64,000 bases of DNA from Actinomycetota bacterium. Its GTDB lineage: Bacteria > Actinomycetota > Acidimicrobiia > Actinomarinales > Actinomarinaceae. The stretch lies in assembly GCA_014384285.1 (NCBI GenBank), contig JACNGE010000006.1, positions 62,001-126,000 on the forward strand. The letters run 5' to 3'. Numbering within the stretch: the stretch's first letter is position 1; every line of letters begins with the position of its first letter. Below are positions 7,676 through 16,931 of the stretch, piece after piece. Under the pieces are notes generated by a model. The model saw nothing but the letters and a program-made list of their open reading frames with translations. It had not been told where the DNA came from and did not search any database. A program made the position numbers and the translations under genes.

Positions 7676-8890
7676 TTGAAGAATTTAATAATTGGCTATG
7701 GGATAACTGGTAAATCTGTTGAAAAGTACCTCATAAAGAAAGAAATTGACTATTTAATTCATGATGACATTCCAGAAAACTTATCAGAAGTAAAGGAAAC
7801 TCTAATTTTCAAAGATGAAGATTTCAATAATATATATGAAGTAATAATATCACCTGGAATAAGCCCTGATAATCCTTTAGTTGAAAAGTTTTTGTCTAAA
7901 AATATACCAATTAAAACGGACATCGATCTTTTTGCATCATATTACAAGGGAAACATAATTGGAGTAACAGGCACAAATGGAAAAACTACATTTGTAAAAG
8001 AACTATCTAAGTTTCTTAATCTAAACAATATTCAAAATCATACTGCTGGGAACGTAGGAGTCTCACCATTAGAAATATCTGAAAACATTTATGATTACGT
8101 AATTTTAGAACTTTCAAGTTATCAACTTCACTACACTTCCAAGCTAAATTTAGACCTAGCTATTATTTTAAATATTTATTCTGATCATATTGACTGGCAT
8201 AAAACATTTACGAACTATTCATCCAGCAAGATAAAAATATTGAGCTTCCTTGACACTTTAAAAGGTGAAAGAAAGGTAATTGGTTCCAATAATGATGTTA
8301 TCAAATCTAATTTACCTATTACCTCACCTTTGCATAAATTGACTAGTTCAAAAATACACCCAGAACTACTGATTGCTTTAGGGGAGAGTATTAAAATCAT
8401 TGGAGGCCAAGATCTCTATAATCTTTTTTGCGAGTATATCAAAGTTAATGAAATTAACTATCCCCATAGGTTGGAAGAGTTTAAAAAGTTAGACAAGCAA
8501 AATGTGACATTTATTAATGATTCAAAAGCTACAAATTATCATGCAGTAAGCCAAGCAACAAAGTTATTCTCACAAGATGAGGTTGAAGGAGTATTGATAT
8601 TACATGGGATAACCAAGGAAACATCTGAAAACAGCTTAGATATTGATCCATCTTTTAAAAAAATAATTATTCCTCATTCAATGAATGTTAAGCTTAGTGC
8701 GCACAGTGCTGAGGTTATATACATAGATAGCATTTTAGATTTAAAAGAGAAGCTTGAATCATTAATTTCATGTAATCAAGTAATTCTATTTTCCTGCGGA
8801 GGAGCAAGTTTCAACGATTTCAAGAACTACGAAGAGAGAGGAAACTATTTTAAAGATTTAATTACAAGCATGGATTTAAAGAATGATTAA
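7676..8890 (+). CDS. murD: UDP-MurNAc-L-alanine--D-glutamate ligase MurD
   Basis: A 404-residue Mur ligase with a TTG start, a little short for MurD (usually about 440-460). It has GYGITGKS at the N-terminal Rossmann-like domain, ISPGISP, the ATP loop GVTGTNGKTTF near residue 100, and the middle-domain HYTSKLNLDLAIILNIYSDHIDWH. NDSKATN is the MurD-specific motif of the C-terminal domain. It adds D-glutamate to UDP-MurNAc-L-Ala in the cytoplasm. The start abuts the mraY stop and its end overlaps ftsW by eight bases. Confidence 0.92.
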   Translation: MKNLIIGYGITGKSVEKYLIKKEIDYLIHDDIPENLSEVKETLIFKDEDFNNIYEVIISPGISPDNPLVEKFLSKNIPIKTDIDLFASYYKGNIIGVTGTNGKTTFVKELSKFLNLNNIQNHTAGNVGVSPLEISENIYDYVILELSSYQLHYTSKLNLDLAIILNIYSDHIDWHKTFTNYSSSKIKILSFLDTLKGERKVIGSNNDVIKSNLPITSPLHKLTSSKIHPELLIALGESIKIIGGQDLYNLFCEYIKVNEINYPHRLEEFKKLDKQNVTFINDSKATNYHAVSQATKLFSQDEVEGVLILHGITKETSENSLDIDPSFKKIIIPHSMNVKLSAHSAEVIYIDSILDLKEKLESLISCNQVILFSCGGASFNDFKNYEERGNYFKDLITSMDLKND

Positions 8891-9989
8891 TATCAGCAAT
8901 ATATTTTTTAAAAAACTTAATATATATGCCGTTACTTTTTTAGTTACTTTTGGTTTATTGCTGCAAATATCAGCTTCATCCGTACAGGGCCTAAATCAAT
9001 TTGGGGACAATTTCTATTTTATAAAAAGGCATCTGGCATCATTAGTAATAGGGATTATTCTATTTAACCTAGGTAAGAGTTTATCTTATAAGTTCATTTT
9101 AAAATTTTCGAATATTCTTATTGTAGGAATAACAATTTCGTTATTTCTTGTACTTGCTTATGGAGTAGTTCGCGGGGGAAGCAGAAGGTGGATTGACTTA
9201 GGACCTGTTTATTTTCAACCCAGTGAATACGCCAAGCCAATAATTATTCTTTGGGTTGCCCATAAGTTATCTGAAATAAATTCTGATAAATCACAAAGAT
9301 ACTACTTACAAAGAGCAGTACTCCTGCCTTTAGTATGTTGTTTTTTAATCTATTTGGAACCTGATTATGGGACAACACTTACCATTCTTGGCATATTTTT
9401 TATTCAAATAGTTTTTTCAGATATAAAAATGAGATATCCGGCGATACTTCTTTCACTTTCCGTATTCCCACTCTATTTATTTGCAAATGCATCTGATTAC
9501 AGGCGGCAGAGAATAGAAACTTTTTTAACAGGTAAATGTCAGGACGGATTTGATTTACTCGGTGATTGCTTCCAGCTAAACCAGAGCTGGATAGCCATAA
9601 GCTCAGGTGGGTTAACAGGATTAGGTCCTGGAACGTCTAGAGCTCGGTGGGGGATGTTACCTAACGCTTATACAGATTTTATAGTTTCTATTACAGGTGA
9701 AGAATATGGTTTTATTGGAATTTTAGTTTTAACACTTGTTTTTTTAATATTGATAATATCATTTTACGGAATGGCTTTAACAACAGAAGATCATTTTAAA
9801 AAACTGATTCTGGCTGGAGTAGCAACTTGGGTTGGAATTCAGACTATTCTTAATCTTGGAGGGGCTGTGGGGCTACTTCCAATAACAGGTATAGTATTAC
9901 CCTTTATTTCTTATGGAGGAACGGCTATGGTAGCAATATTTATAGGGCTTTCATTTGCTCATAATGAAACTTCTAATCATGGACAATAG
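8883..9989 (+). CDS. ftsW: Septal glycosyltransferase FtsW (SEDS family)
   Basis: A 368-residue SEDS membrane protein. Motifs include GVVRGGSRRWIDLG, FQPSEYAKP, EPDYGTT and the C-terminal GIVLPFISYGGTAM, all diagnostic for FtsW/RodA. Placement after murD and before murG in the dcw cluster favours FtsW over RodA. It polymerises lipid II into septal glycan together with FtsI. About ten membrane segments. It overlaps both neighbours by a few bases, implying translational coupling. Confidence 0.93.
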   Translation: MINISNIFFKKLNIYAVTFLVTFGLLLQISASSVQGLNQFGDNFYFIKRHLASLVIGIILFNLGKSLSYKFILKFSNILIVGITISLFLVLAYGVVRGGSRRWIDLGPVYFQPSEYAKPIIILWVAHKLSEINSDKSQRYYLQRAVLLPLVCCFLIYLEPDYGTTLTILGIFFIQIVFSDIKMRYPAILLSLSVFPLYLFANASDYRRQRIETFLTGKCQDGFDLLGDCFQLNQSWIAISSGGLTGLGPGTSRARWGMLPNAYTDFIVSITGEEYGFIGILVLTLVFLILIISFYGMALTTEDHFKKLILAGVATWVGIQTILNLGGAVGLLPITGIVLPFISYGGTAMVAIFIGLSFAHNETSNHGQ

Positions 9990-11019
9990 ATACTGTTTCT
10001 TTTGCGTTGGAACAGGAGGTCATGTTTTACCTGCAAAAAATTTAATAGAAAGTCTGTTGAGCTCCGGATTAAGCAGCAAAAACATCTATATTGTAACTGA
10101 TTTAAGGGGTGCCAAATACTTTGAAGATATTGATATCGATGTAATCACCAAAAGTTTTTACGTATCATCTGAAGGTATTTTGGAATACCTAAAAAGTACA
10201 AAACAATTTATCTCCACATTACGTGAGCTTTATTTTGAATTAAAATCAAAAAATATTAAAACAATAGTGACTACTGGCGCATATGTAGCTCCTTATGCAG
10301 CACTGATAAGTTTATTGATTAAATCAAGATTATTTATTCAGGAACAGAACCAATATGCTGGCTTGGGTAACAAGGTAGCTTCATATTTTCCAAGCAAGGT
10401 AGTTACATCATTCCCTGACACAAAGAATATTAGAAAAAAAAATATAATACATACTGGTCCAATTTTGAATATTAAGCCCACAAAGGACAAATATAAAAAG
10501 AACACGGATACCTTTACAATCGGGATTCAAGGAGGAAGTCAAGGGTCAGATGAAATAAATCAGTACCTTTTCAAGTTTTTAGAAAACTTTAAAGATAAAA
10601 AAGTCAATTTCGTACACATTACAGGCCCAAATAAAAATGTTAAGCACAGATTTGATTTAGTTAATTATAAGCAGTATGAATTTATTGATGATATGGACTC
10701 CTATTATAAAAATATAGATTTCCAGATTTCTCGTGCTGGTGGTGGAATCCTCGAAGCTGCATATTTGTCTATTCCACAGTTATTGATTCCTTATAAATTT
10801 GGCACAACATCAAGTCACCAACTATTAAATGCCGAATATCTAAAAAAAAATAAAATTGCAGTAATCGCACATGATTACGCAGAGTTTTGTGCAATATTGC
10901 AGGACGTTTGTCTATACAAAAATAAATACCTGAATGAAAACTTTCATTCACCAAGTATAAAAGTAGGTAATGAAGATATATTTAATCTGATTACTCTAGG
11001 TGAAAATGGAAAATTTTAA
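9979..11019 (+). CDS. murG: UDP-GlcNAc:lipid I GlcNAc transferase MurG
   Basis: The track starts at 9955, but the family begins just before the GTGGHV loop. ATG 9979 gives MDNRYCFFCVGTGGH, a normal N-terminus, and only 11 bases of overlap with ftsW. That is about 346 residues with two GT-B domains. QGGSQGS and SRAGGGILEAA, then a QLLNAEYL segment, form the UDP-GlcNAc site. MurG makes lipid II at the inner membrane face. Confidence 0.92.
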   Translation: MDNRYCFFCVGTGGHVLPAKNLIESLLSSGLSSKNIYIVTDLRGAKYFEDIDIDVITKSFYVSSEGILEYLKSTKQFISTLRELYFELKSKNIKTIVTTGAYVAPYAALISLLIKSRLFIQEQNQYAGLGNKVASYFPSKVVTSFPDTKNIRKKNIIHTGPILNIKPTKDKYKKNTDTFTIGIQGGSQGSDEINQYLFKFLENFKDKKVNFVHITGPNKNVKHRFDLVNYKQYEFIDDMDSYYKNIDFQISRAGGGILEAAYLSIPQLLIPYKFGTTSSHQLLNAEYLKKNKIAVIAHDYAEFCAILQDVCLYKNKYLNENFHSPSIKVGNEDIFNLITLGENGKF

Positions 11020-12319
11020 AAAGGTTTACATACTAGGTATAGGTGGAACTGGCATGAGTTCTATTGCTAAATACATATCTCAATCAGGTATAGAAGTAAA
11101 AGGGTATGACCAACGTAAATCTTATGTTACTAATGCTTTACAACAAGAGGGGATAGTAATTGACTTCAACCTTGAAGATATTAATTATCACAATGATACT
11201 CTATATGTTTTTTCAACTGCCTTTGATGTCTCTAAAACTAATCTTGGTCCACATATTCAAAACGACAATATTATATCAAGGCCAAAGTATTTGGAAAATT
11301 TGTCAAAAAATAAATACATTATAGGAGTCACAGGTACTCATGGAAAAACCTCAACTACTGCAATTCTTTCTCATATATTTCACTACAACAATAAAGATGT
11401 GTCCTATATTTATGGGGGCTCAACCTCATTTAACGGTATCGGGGGACACTATGGGAAGAATGATGAAGTTCTTATTCTAGAGGCAGACGAAGCATTCAAT
11501 ACTTTTGAAAATATACTGATTCAAGACTTAGTTGTAACTAACATTGACGAAGATCACTTAGATTTTTATCAAACTTACGAAAAACTAGTAGATGCATTTA
11601 AAAATGTAATTAATAATTCAAAAAGAAGTATTGTTTTAAACTTCGACAATACAGAATTAAAAAAAATGAATCTAGCAAAAGATGTATACAATTACTCCTC
11701 GTCAGATTCTTCAGATATTGTTATAAAAGACAGTAAAAAAATTATTCATGAAAATACTGAATACAACATTGAAACACATATGATTGGTGATCATTTCATC
11801 TCAAATATTGTAGGTGCAGTATATTTAGCACTCCTTAATGGTATCTCTATTCAGGATTCACTTAATGCTATAAAGCATTTTCCCGGCGTTAAAAGAAGAG
11901 CTGAATATTTAGGTTCCGTAAATGGAGTCAATGTTTACGATGATTATGGCCACCACCCTACAGAGATAGACTCAACAATAGAAGCACTCAAGAATCACGT
12001 TACAGGTAAGTTGTTCGTTGTTTTCCAGCCACATAGATACACAAGAACTAAACTCCACCAGCAAAAATTTAAAGAATCTCTCCAAAAGGCACAAGAGTCA
12101 ATTGTTGTCGACATTTATCCTTCTGGGGAAAAGCCAATACCTGGTGTGACAAGTAGAACTCTAGAAGGAGATAATATAAAATATTTAAAATCAATGAGGG
12201 CAGTTCCAAATTATTTGTCTAGCCGAGTAAAAGAAGGAGATACGATTCTCACAATTGGAGCTGGAGACATTACTCTATTAGGTCCACAGATACTAAAATA
12301 TTTAGATGATATTAAATAA
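11006..12319 (+). CDS. murC: UDP-MurNAc--L-alanine ligase MurC
   Basis: The track starts at a GTG (11000), but ATG 11006 with AGGTGA just ahead is the better start, giving 437 residues. The N-terminal GIGGTGMSSIA and the ATP loop GVTGTHGKTSTT (the histidine variant typical of MurC), then DDYGHHPTEI and FQPHRYTRT, identify MurC. It ligates L-alanine to UDP-MurNAc as the first stem-peptide step. It overlaps murG by 14 bases and murB by 14 bases. Confidence 0.94.
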   Translation: MENFKKVYILGIGGTGMSSIAKYISQSGIEVKGYDQRKSYVTNALQQEGIVIDFNLEDINYHNDTLYVFSTAFDVSKTNLGPHIQNDNIISRPKYLENLSKNKYIIGVTGTHGKTSTTAILSHIFHYNNKDVSYIYGGSTSFNGIGGHYGKNDEVLILEADEAFNTFENILIQDLVVTNIDEDHLDFYQTYEKLVDAFKNVINNSKRSIVLNFDNTELKKMNLAKDVYNYSSSDSSDIVIKDSKKIIHENTEYNIETHMIGDHFISNIVGAVYLALLNGISIQDSLNAIKHFPGVKRRAEYLGSVNGVNVYDDYGHHPTEIDSTIEALKNHVTGKLFVVFQPHRYTRTKLHQQKFKESLQKAQESIVVDIYPSGEKPIPGVTSRTLEGDNIKYLKSMRAVPNYLSSRVKEGDTILTIGAGDITLLGPQILKYLDDIK

Positions 12320-13169
12320 AGTTAGATTATCCGACGTAACGACATACAAATTCGGTGGAAACTGTTCTAATTTTTATGAAATTGACTCCAAAGAGAGTCT
12401 TAAAAGAATTGACTTTAGCCAAATTAACCTAGAACAACTGGTAGTTATTGGTAAGGGGTCCAATATTGTATTTTCAGACGAGGGATATTCAGGTACTATC
12501 ATTAAACCCAACTTTGATTTTATTGAACTAGATAAAATCACTGGATTATTAAAAGTTGGTGCGGCAACTTTTCTTCCTGATATTGCAAGGTATTCAAAAG
12601 ATAAATCTTTAGCTAATTTTGAATGGTTAATTGGGATACCTGGTTCTGTTGGAGGTGCTGTACGCATGAATGCTGGTGCCTACGGGTATGAGTTTTCACA
12701 ACATATAAAAGCAGTAAATCTATTCAACTTCGAAACTGAAAAGTTTGAAACATATAACAAAGAGTATTTCAATTTTTCATACAGATCATCAAATAATTTA
12801 GATAAAAAAATGGTAATTTCTGTAGATTTGGAAATTAAAGAAGGAAATTCTATTGAGATTCAACAAAATATAATTAAATACTTACAGCAAAGAAAATTAA
12901 CACAACCACCAGCAATTTATAACGCAGGTAGTGTATTTAAAAACCCAAAAGAGAACTCAGCTGGTTACTTAATTGAAAAAGCAGGATTAAAAGGACACAC
13001 TATAGGAGGAGTAAAAGTTAGCGAAAAACACGCTAATTTCTTTGTTGCAGACAAAAATTCAAAGGCTCAGTCTCTATATGATTTAGTAAAACACACCAAA
13101 GATGTGATACTAGAGAATTATCAAATTGAGTTAGAGGAAGAAATTATATTTTTAGGTGATTTTAAGTAA
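12306..13169 (+). CDS. murB: UDP-N-acetylenolpyruvoylglucosamine reductase MurB
   Basis: A 287-residue FAD-dependent reductase converting UDP-GlcNAc-enolpyruvate to UDP-MurNAc. The FAD domain shows VIGKGSNIVFSDEGY and GIPGSVGGAVRMNAGAYG. The catalytic serine lies in NAGSVFKNP, followed by AGYLIEKAGLKG. The terminal EEEIIFLG has the catalytic glutamate. Length suits a type II MurB. It overlaps murC, and ftsQ follows two bases later. Confidence 0.94.
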   Translation: MILNKVRLSDVTTYKFGGNCSNFYEIDSKESLKRIDFSQINLEQLVVIGKGSNIVFSDEGYSGTIIKPNFDFIELDKITGLLKVGAATFLPDIARYSKDKSLANFEWLIGIPGSVGGAVRMNAGAYGYEFSQHIKAVNLFNFETEKFETYNKEYFNFSYRSSNNLDKKMVISVDLEIKEGNSIEIQQNIIKYLQQRKLTQPPAIYNAGSVFKNPKENSAGYLIEKAGLKGHTIGGVKVSEKHANFFVADKNSKAQSLYDLVKHTKDVILENYQIELEEEIIFLGDFK

Positions 13170-13171
13170 CC

Positions 13172-13864
13172 GTGAATGAATATATAAATAACCAAATAGT
13201 AATATTCAAAACTTTTTTAATATTCTCCCTTTCGTGTTTGATACTTTTGCTTGTTGTTATGAATACCACTTCACAAAAATATAGAATAAATGAAATTACT
13301 AACAATATAGATCTAAGCTCCAATCTCCAGAGTCTAAATAATCTTTATGGAAAATCCATATGGTACATTGATGAAAATTCATTTGAACAGATATATACAG
13401 ATAATCCAGTTATTAAAAAACTTACTATAACTAAAAATTTACCAAATAAGCTAGTAGTATCTTCAGAACTTTACCAACAGCTGGTAACGATAGATGACAA
13501 TAGGTCTTCCCTCAAGAATATGCAGATACTTTATGAAAATAATTATGTAGTCAAAACCGAGGGCGAAGAGAACAACCTTCCTGTTTTGGTAATCACAAAC
13601 GGACCAGTTGAAGAAGGATTTAGGGGAGAACTGATTTCATTTTTTAAAACTCTTGATAAGTACAAATATATAAAAAACGAACTCAAAATTCAATTTGATG
13701 GTAACCAATTTGTTGCGTTTTACTATTTGGGTAGGTATGAACTCGGTCCTGCAATTGACCTTGGAAGAAAAGGGTCAATTTTGGGAACATACCTAGAAGA
13801 GAATTTTTGCAGTGGTACTGTAAGATTTATTAACTCTGAAACCACAGTAGAGAATTGTACATAA
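13172..13864 (+). CDS. ftsQ: Cell division protein FtsQ (POTRA domain)
   Basis: A 230-residue bitopic protein with a GTG start. A membrane helix spans about residues 12-30 and is followed by a POTRA-like domain: INEITNNIDL..., then YGKSIWYIDENSFEQIYTDNPVIKKLTITKNLPNKLVV. The last part pairs with 'P.V..A.V.r..P..L.v' of the FtsQ/DivIB family. It bridges early and late divisome proteins. Position between murB and ftsZ is standard. Confidence 0.82.
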   Translation: MNEYINNQIVIFKTFLIFSLSCLILLLVVMNTTSQKYRINEITNNIDLSSNLQSLNNLYGKSIWYIDENSFEQIYTDNPVIKKLTITKNLPNKLVVSSELYQQLVTIDDNRSSLKNMQILYENNYVVKTEGEENNLPVLVITNGPVEEGFRGELISFFKTLDKYKYIKNELKIQFDGNQFVAFYYLGRYELGPAIDLGRKGSILGTYLEENFCSGTVRFINSETTVENCT

Positions 13865-13908
13865 TCTAAACCTAAAGTATAGATATAGATAAAATATTAA
13901 ATATTTAT

Positions 13909-13936
13909 TTGTTTAGCTCTTTATAGGTGATATTCT
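13909..13936 (+). promoter_or_regulatory. Candidate ftsZ promoter
   Basis: The 93-base gap before ftsZ contains TTGTTT (13909-13914), 16 bases, then TATTCT (13931-13936) preceded by TGA, an extended -10 form. A start near 13943 would leave a short leader containing AAAGGA ahead of the ATG at 13958. The rest of the gap is AT-rich without other structure. Confidence 0.4.
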
Positions 13937-13957
13937 TTTTTTAAATAAAGGATTTAA

Positions 13958-15025
13958 ATGAAAAAAACAAAGACTGAGACTAATCAAAAAGGAGTTAATT
14001 TAAATATGAAACCTAAAAATTATACAGCTGTGATTAAAGTTATGGGTATTGGTGGCGGCGGTACAAACGCTGTTAACCGAATGATGAAAATGAATATTGG
14101 TGGCGTTGACTTTGTTGCATGTAATACTGATGCACAAAGTTTGCTTGGTTCAAAAGCTGATATGAAATTAGACCTTGGAAGAAAATCTACAAGAGGGCTT
14201 GGTGCTGGTGCAAATCCAGAAGTAGGTAGACAAGCTGCTATTGATTCTGAAGAACTAATTGTAGAAGCTTTAAAAGGATCGGATATGGTATTTATAGCTG
14301 CTGGCGAAGGTGGTGGAACTGGTACAGGTGCATCCCCGGTTATTGCACATATCGCACATGAACTTGGGGCCCTCACTGTAGGTGTAGTAACTAGACCTTT
14401 TGGATTTGAAGGCAGGAGAAGATCTGTACAGGCAGAAGAAGGAATACAGGCATTAAGAGATGTAGTTGATACCTTAATCGTTATTCCTAATGACAGATTG
14501 CTCCAAATAAGTGACAAAGATATAAAGGTAAGTGAAGCCTATATAAAGTCTGATGAAATTCTGGCAAACGGTGTCAAAGGAATAACTGGATTGATAACAA
14601 ATCCAGGGGTTATTAATGTTGACTTTGCGGATGTTAAAACAATACTTAAAGATGCTGGAAATGCTGTACTTGGCATCGGTAGATCTACCGGTGAGCAAAG
14701 AGCTCCAAATGCTGCGCAAGCTGCTATATCTTCCCCTTTACTTGAGGCAAATATGGATGGTGCAGAGGGTGTCTTAATTACAATTGCTGGTTCTGAAGAC
14801 TTGAAGCTACAGGAGGTTAATGAAGCTGCAAGAGTCATTACTGAACGTGCAGATGATAATGCAGAGATCATTTTTGGACACACAGTCGATGAAACTTTAG
14901 GTGATGCAGTAGAAGTAACCGTAGTTGCTGCTGGATTTGGTCCTAGACCAACAAGAAAGCCTAAAGATTTTGATGACAGTCAAGATTCTGGGGGTGACGG
15001 TCTTCCTGACTTCATTAAGGGATGA
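13958..15025 (+). CDS. ftsZ: Cell division GTPase FtsZ
   Basis: A 355-residue tubulin-like GTPase that assembles the Z ring. GIGGGGTNAVNRM near residue 30 and the tubulin signature GEGGGTGTGASP near 112 form the GTP site; KDIKVSEAYIKSDEIL includes the T7-region. The short linker ends in GLPDFIKG, the C-terminal peptide that normally docks SepF in Actinobacteria, encoded three genes downstream. There is no ftsA, as usual for the phylum. AAAGGA precedes the ATG. The stop overlaps the pgeF start (ATGA). Confidence 0.97.
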   Translation: MKKTKTETNQKGVNLNMKPKNYTAVIKVMGIGGGGTNAVNRMMKMNIGGVDFVACNTDAQSLLGSKADMKLDLGRKSTRGLGAGANPEVGRQAAIDSEELIVEALKGSDMVFIAAGEGGGTGTGASPVIAHIAHELGALTVGVVTRPFGFEGRRRSVQAEEGIQALRDVVDTLIVIPNDRLLQISDKDIKVSEAYIKSDEILANGVKGITGLITNPGVINVDFADVKTILKDAGNAVLGIGRSTGEQRAPNAAQAAISSPLLEANMDGAEGVLITIAGSEDLKLQEVNEAARVITERADDNAEIIFGHTVDETLGDAVEVTVVAAGFGPRPTRKPKDFDDSQDSGGDGLPDFIKG

Positions 15026-15627
15026 TCAAATCTTCACTATTAGAGAATAGTTATTTTAGTAACAAAAATGACGGAGTTGATTTAAGTAACATCATAAGGA
15101 GTGTCTATTCTGAGAAGGCAGCGCTCCTTAATGTTGCTAAAATGAATCAGACTCATAGTAATGAAGTCTTAGAAGTCTCAACTGAAGGTAAATATAATTC
15201 TGACGGAATTTTAACGAGTGAAAAAAAACTAATACTAGCTGTGAAAACTGCTGACTGTATGCCAGTTTTAGTCACCGATCACAAATCAATTGCCGCAATA
15301 CACATAGGTTGGAGAGGTTTATTTAGCAATATATTTCAGGAAGCACTAAACAAATTGTCAGGTGTTAATACAAAAGTTTCAATTGGACCGCATGCTAAAA
15401 GTTGCTGCTATGAAGTCAAAAAGGATGTAGCTAATATTTTTCCAGATTACATAGAGACTAAAAATAATAAACTTTATCTGAATCTTTCAAAAAGTATCAA
15501 AGATTATTGTGAGGAAAAGAAAATAGAAATAGAAATATCTGAAATTTGTACTGTATGTAGCGATGAGTATTTTTCATATAGAGAAAGTAAAAGTAAAGAA
15601 AGACAGATATCGTTTATATGGATATAA
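15022..15627 (+). CDS. pgeF: Peptidoglycan editing factor PgeF (YfiH, DUF152 family)
   Basis: A 201-residue protein with the zinc-site motifs of the former 'multicopper polyphenol oxidase' family: MNQTHSNEV, KTADCMPVLV (cysteine ligand), AAIHIGWRGL (histidine) and SIGPHAKSCCYEV. In E. coli PgeF removes mis-incorporated L-serine from UDP-MurNAc-dipeptide. Placement right after ftsZ is standard in Actinobacteria. It is somewhat short (about 240 is usual). It overlaps ftsZ by four bases and yggS by ten. Confidence 0.88.
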   Translation: MIKSSLLENSYFSNKNDGVDLSNIIRSVYSEKAALLNVAKMNQTHSNEVLEVSTEGKYNSDGILTSEKKLILAVKTADCMPVLVTDHKSIAAIHIGWRGLFSNIFQEALNKLSGVNTKVSIGPHAKSCCYEVKKDVANIFPDYIETKNNKLYLNLSKSIKDYCEEKKIEIEISEICTVCSDEYFSYRESKSKERQISFIWI

Positions 15628-16232
15628 AAAATTTAGAAACAATTCATAAAAAACTAGAAGGTTATAATTGCAAACTTTTGGCGGTTGTGAAGAATCAGAA
15701 AATAGAAGATATAAAGAAAGTTATAGATTTTGGTATAAATGATTTAGCTGAAAACAGATTAGAAGAACTTAATATGCACGTTGAAGAATTCCCAAAGCAG
15801 AGCTTTCATTTTATAGCCCCAATACAATCTAGAAAATTACCACAAATACTAAAAAATTGTAATGGTATACATTCAATATATAGAAAAAAAGAGTTAGACA
15901 TTATTTCTGATAAATATCAAGGTGAAGACTTATTCATTCAAATAAATATTGACAATGATAAAAATAAAAGTGGCTTAATCGAAGAAGATTTAGAAAAATT
16001 TATGAATTATTCAAAAAAAATAAATTTAATTCCTTCAGGGATAATGTGCATACCAAATGTCGAATCTGACAGAAAAAAAATATTTTCTAAAATGCAAAAT
16101 ATAAATATAAATCTGAAAAATAACTTCAAGGGTTATGGCGGACAGCTTTCTATGGGTATGTCTGATGATTATGAAATAGCATTAGATTACGGTGCTACAA
16201 TAGTTCGTATAGGTAGTAAAATATTTAAATAA
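15618..16232 (+). CDS. Pyridoxal phosphate homeostasis protein (YggS/PLPBP family)
   Basis: A 204-residue single-domain TIM barrel. The PLP lysine is in LLAVVKNQ (family LVAVSKTK). NDLAENRLEE and FHFIAPIQSRKL correspond to FGENYvQE and wHFIG.LQ.NK. The end, LSMGMSDDYEIAL...GATIVRIGSKIF, is typical. YggS-type proteins buffer PLP and have no known catalytic activity. It lies between pgeF and sepF as in other Actinobacteria. It is smaller than usual (about 230). Confidence 0.9.
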   Translation: MDIKNLETIHKKLEGYNCKLLAVVKNQKIEDIKKVIDFGINDLAENRLEELNMHVEEFPKQSFHFIAPIQSRKLPQILKNCNGIHSIYRKKELDIISDKYQGEDLFIQINIDNDKNKSGLIEEDLEKFMNYSKKINLIPSGIMCIPNVESDRKKIFSKMQNININLKNNFKGYGGQLSMGMSDDYEIALDYGATIVRIGSKIFK

Positions 16233-16672
16233 TGTTAGAAAAATTCTTAATAGCAATCGGATTAAAGCAACCACAGCATTTTGATGTGAATGACACAATT
16301 CCACAAAACAAGACTGTGAGACCTTCATCTGATAACCTATTCTCTAATGATGAGAGGGTGGGTGATGTCAAAATTCATAATCCAAAAGATGAAGTTGAAA
16401 TCAAAGTTCTAAAGTCGTTTAACGATATCCACAATCTTGGAACGGTAGTTAAAGAAGATTTTATAGTAGCTATGGATATTAGGGATATAACAGATCAGGT
16501 TGACCGAAGAAGAATTATTGATTTTGTAACTGGAATGGCTTTTATTAGTGATGCAAAAATTAGATCTATAAATAAAGACGGTGTTTATCTCATACTTCCT
16601 GATTCATCATCCCTTCCTTCCAGTGAAAGGGAGAGACTTCAGAACCTCGGTCTTTATAGAATTAATGTGTAG
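16232..16672 (+). CDS. sepF: Cell division protein SepF
   Basis: A 146-residue protein. The disordered N-terminus begins with an amphipathic membrane-binding helix (MLEKFLIAIGL), and the C-terminal DUF552 fold shows VEIKVLKSFNDI, then VAMDIRDITDQVDRRRIIDFVTGMAF and IRSINKDGVYLI. SepF is the membrane anchor of FtsZ in Actinobacteria, which lack FtsA. It starts directly at the yggS stop (TAATG) and overlaps yggT by eight bases. Confidence 0.93.
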   Translation: MLEKFLIAIGLKQPQHFDVNDTIPQNKTVRPSSDNLFSNDERVGDVKIHNPKDEVEIKVLKSFNDIHNLGTVVKEDFIVAMDIRDITDQVDRRRIIDFVTGMAFISDAKIRSINKDGVYLILPDSSSLPSSERERLQNLGLYRINV

Positions 16673-16931
16673 CTTACTTTTACTTTTTTTTCGTTTTTTT
16701 TCATATGCTTTATTTGCATGGATTATATTAAGCTGGGTTCAAGTTTCACCAGAACATCCAATCGGTCAGGTCAAGTCTATCCTAGATAAAGCTTTTACAA
16801 GAATATTAGAGCCAATTCGTTCAAGAATTCCCACTTTAAGAATAGGTATGGGTGGATTAGATCTTTCACCTCTTGTTTTAATATTTGGAGTGAATATTAT
16901 AGAACCGTATTTACTTAGAGCAGTTTGTTAG
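16665..16931 (+). CDS. YggT family membrane protein
   Basis: The track begins at 16581, inside sepF. The family-like N-terminus begins at ATG 16665 (MCSLLLLFFRFFSYALF), giving 88 residues. Two membrane helices flank VSPEHPIGQVKSILDKAFTRILEPIRSRIP, the conserved YggT loop, and the end reads DLSPLVLIFGVNII. The role is unclear, and linked to osmotic tolerance or division by gene neighbourhood only. divIVA, which usually follows in this phylum, is absent. Its stop overlaps the end of ileS on the other strand by four bases. Confidence 0.88.
   Translation: MCSLLLLFFRFFSYALFAWIILSWVQVSPEHPIGQVKSILDKAFTRILEPIRSRIPTLRIGMGGLDLSPLVLIFGVNIIEPYLLRAVC

Noticed and set aside
14020-14517. 165-codon minus-strand ORF inside ftsZ
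   Set aside because: It lies wholly antisense to the highly conserved ftsZ and its composition (S, P, A rich) is that of a shadow frame.
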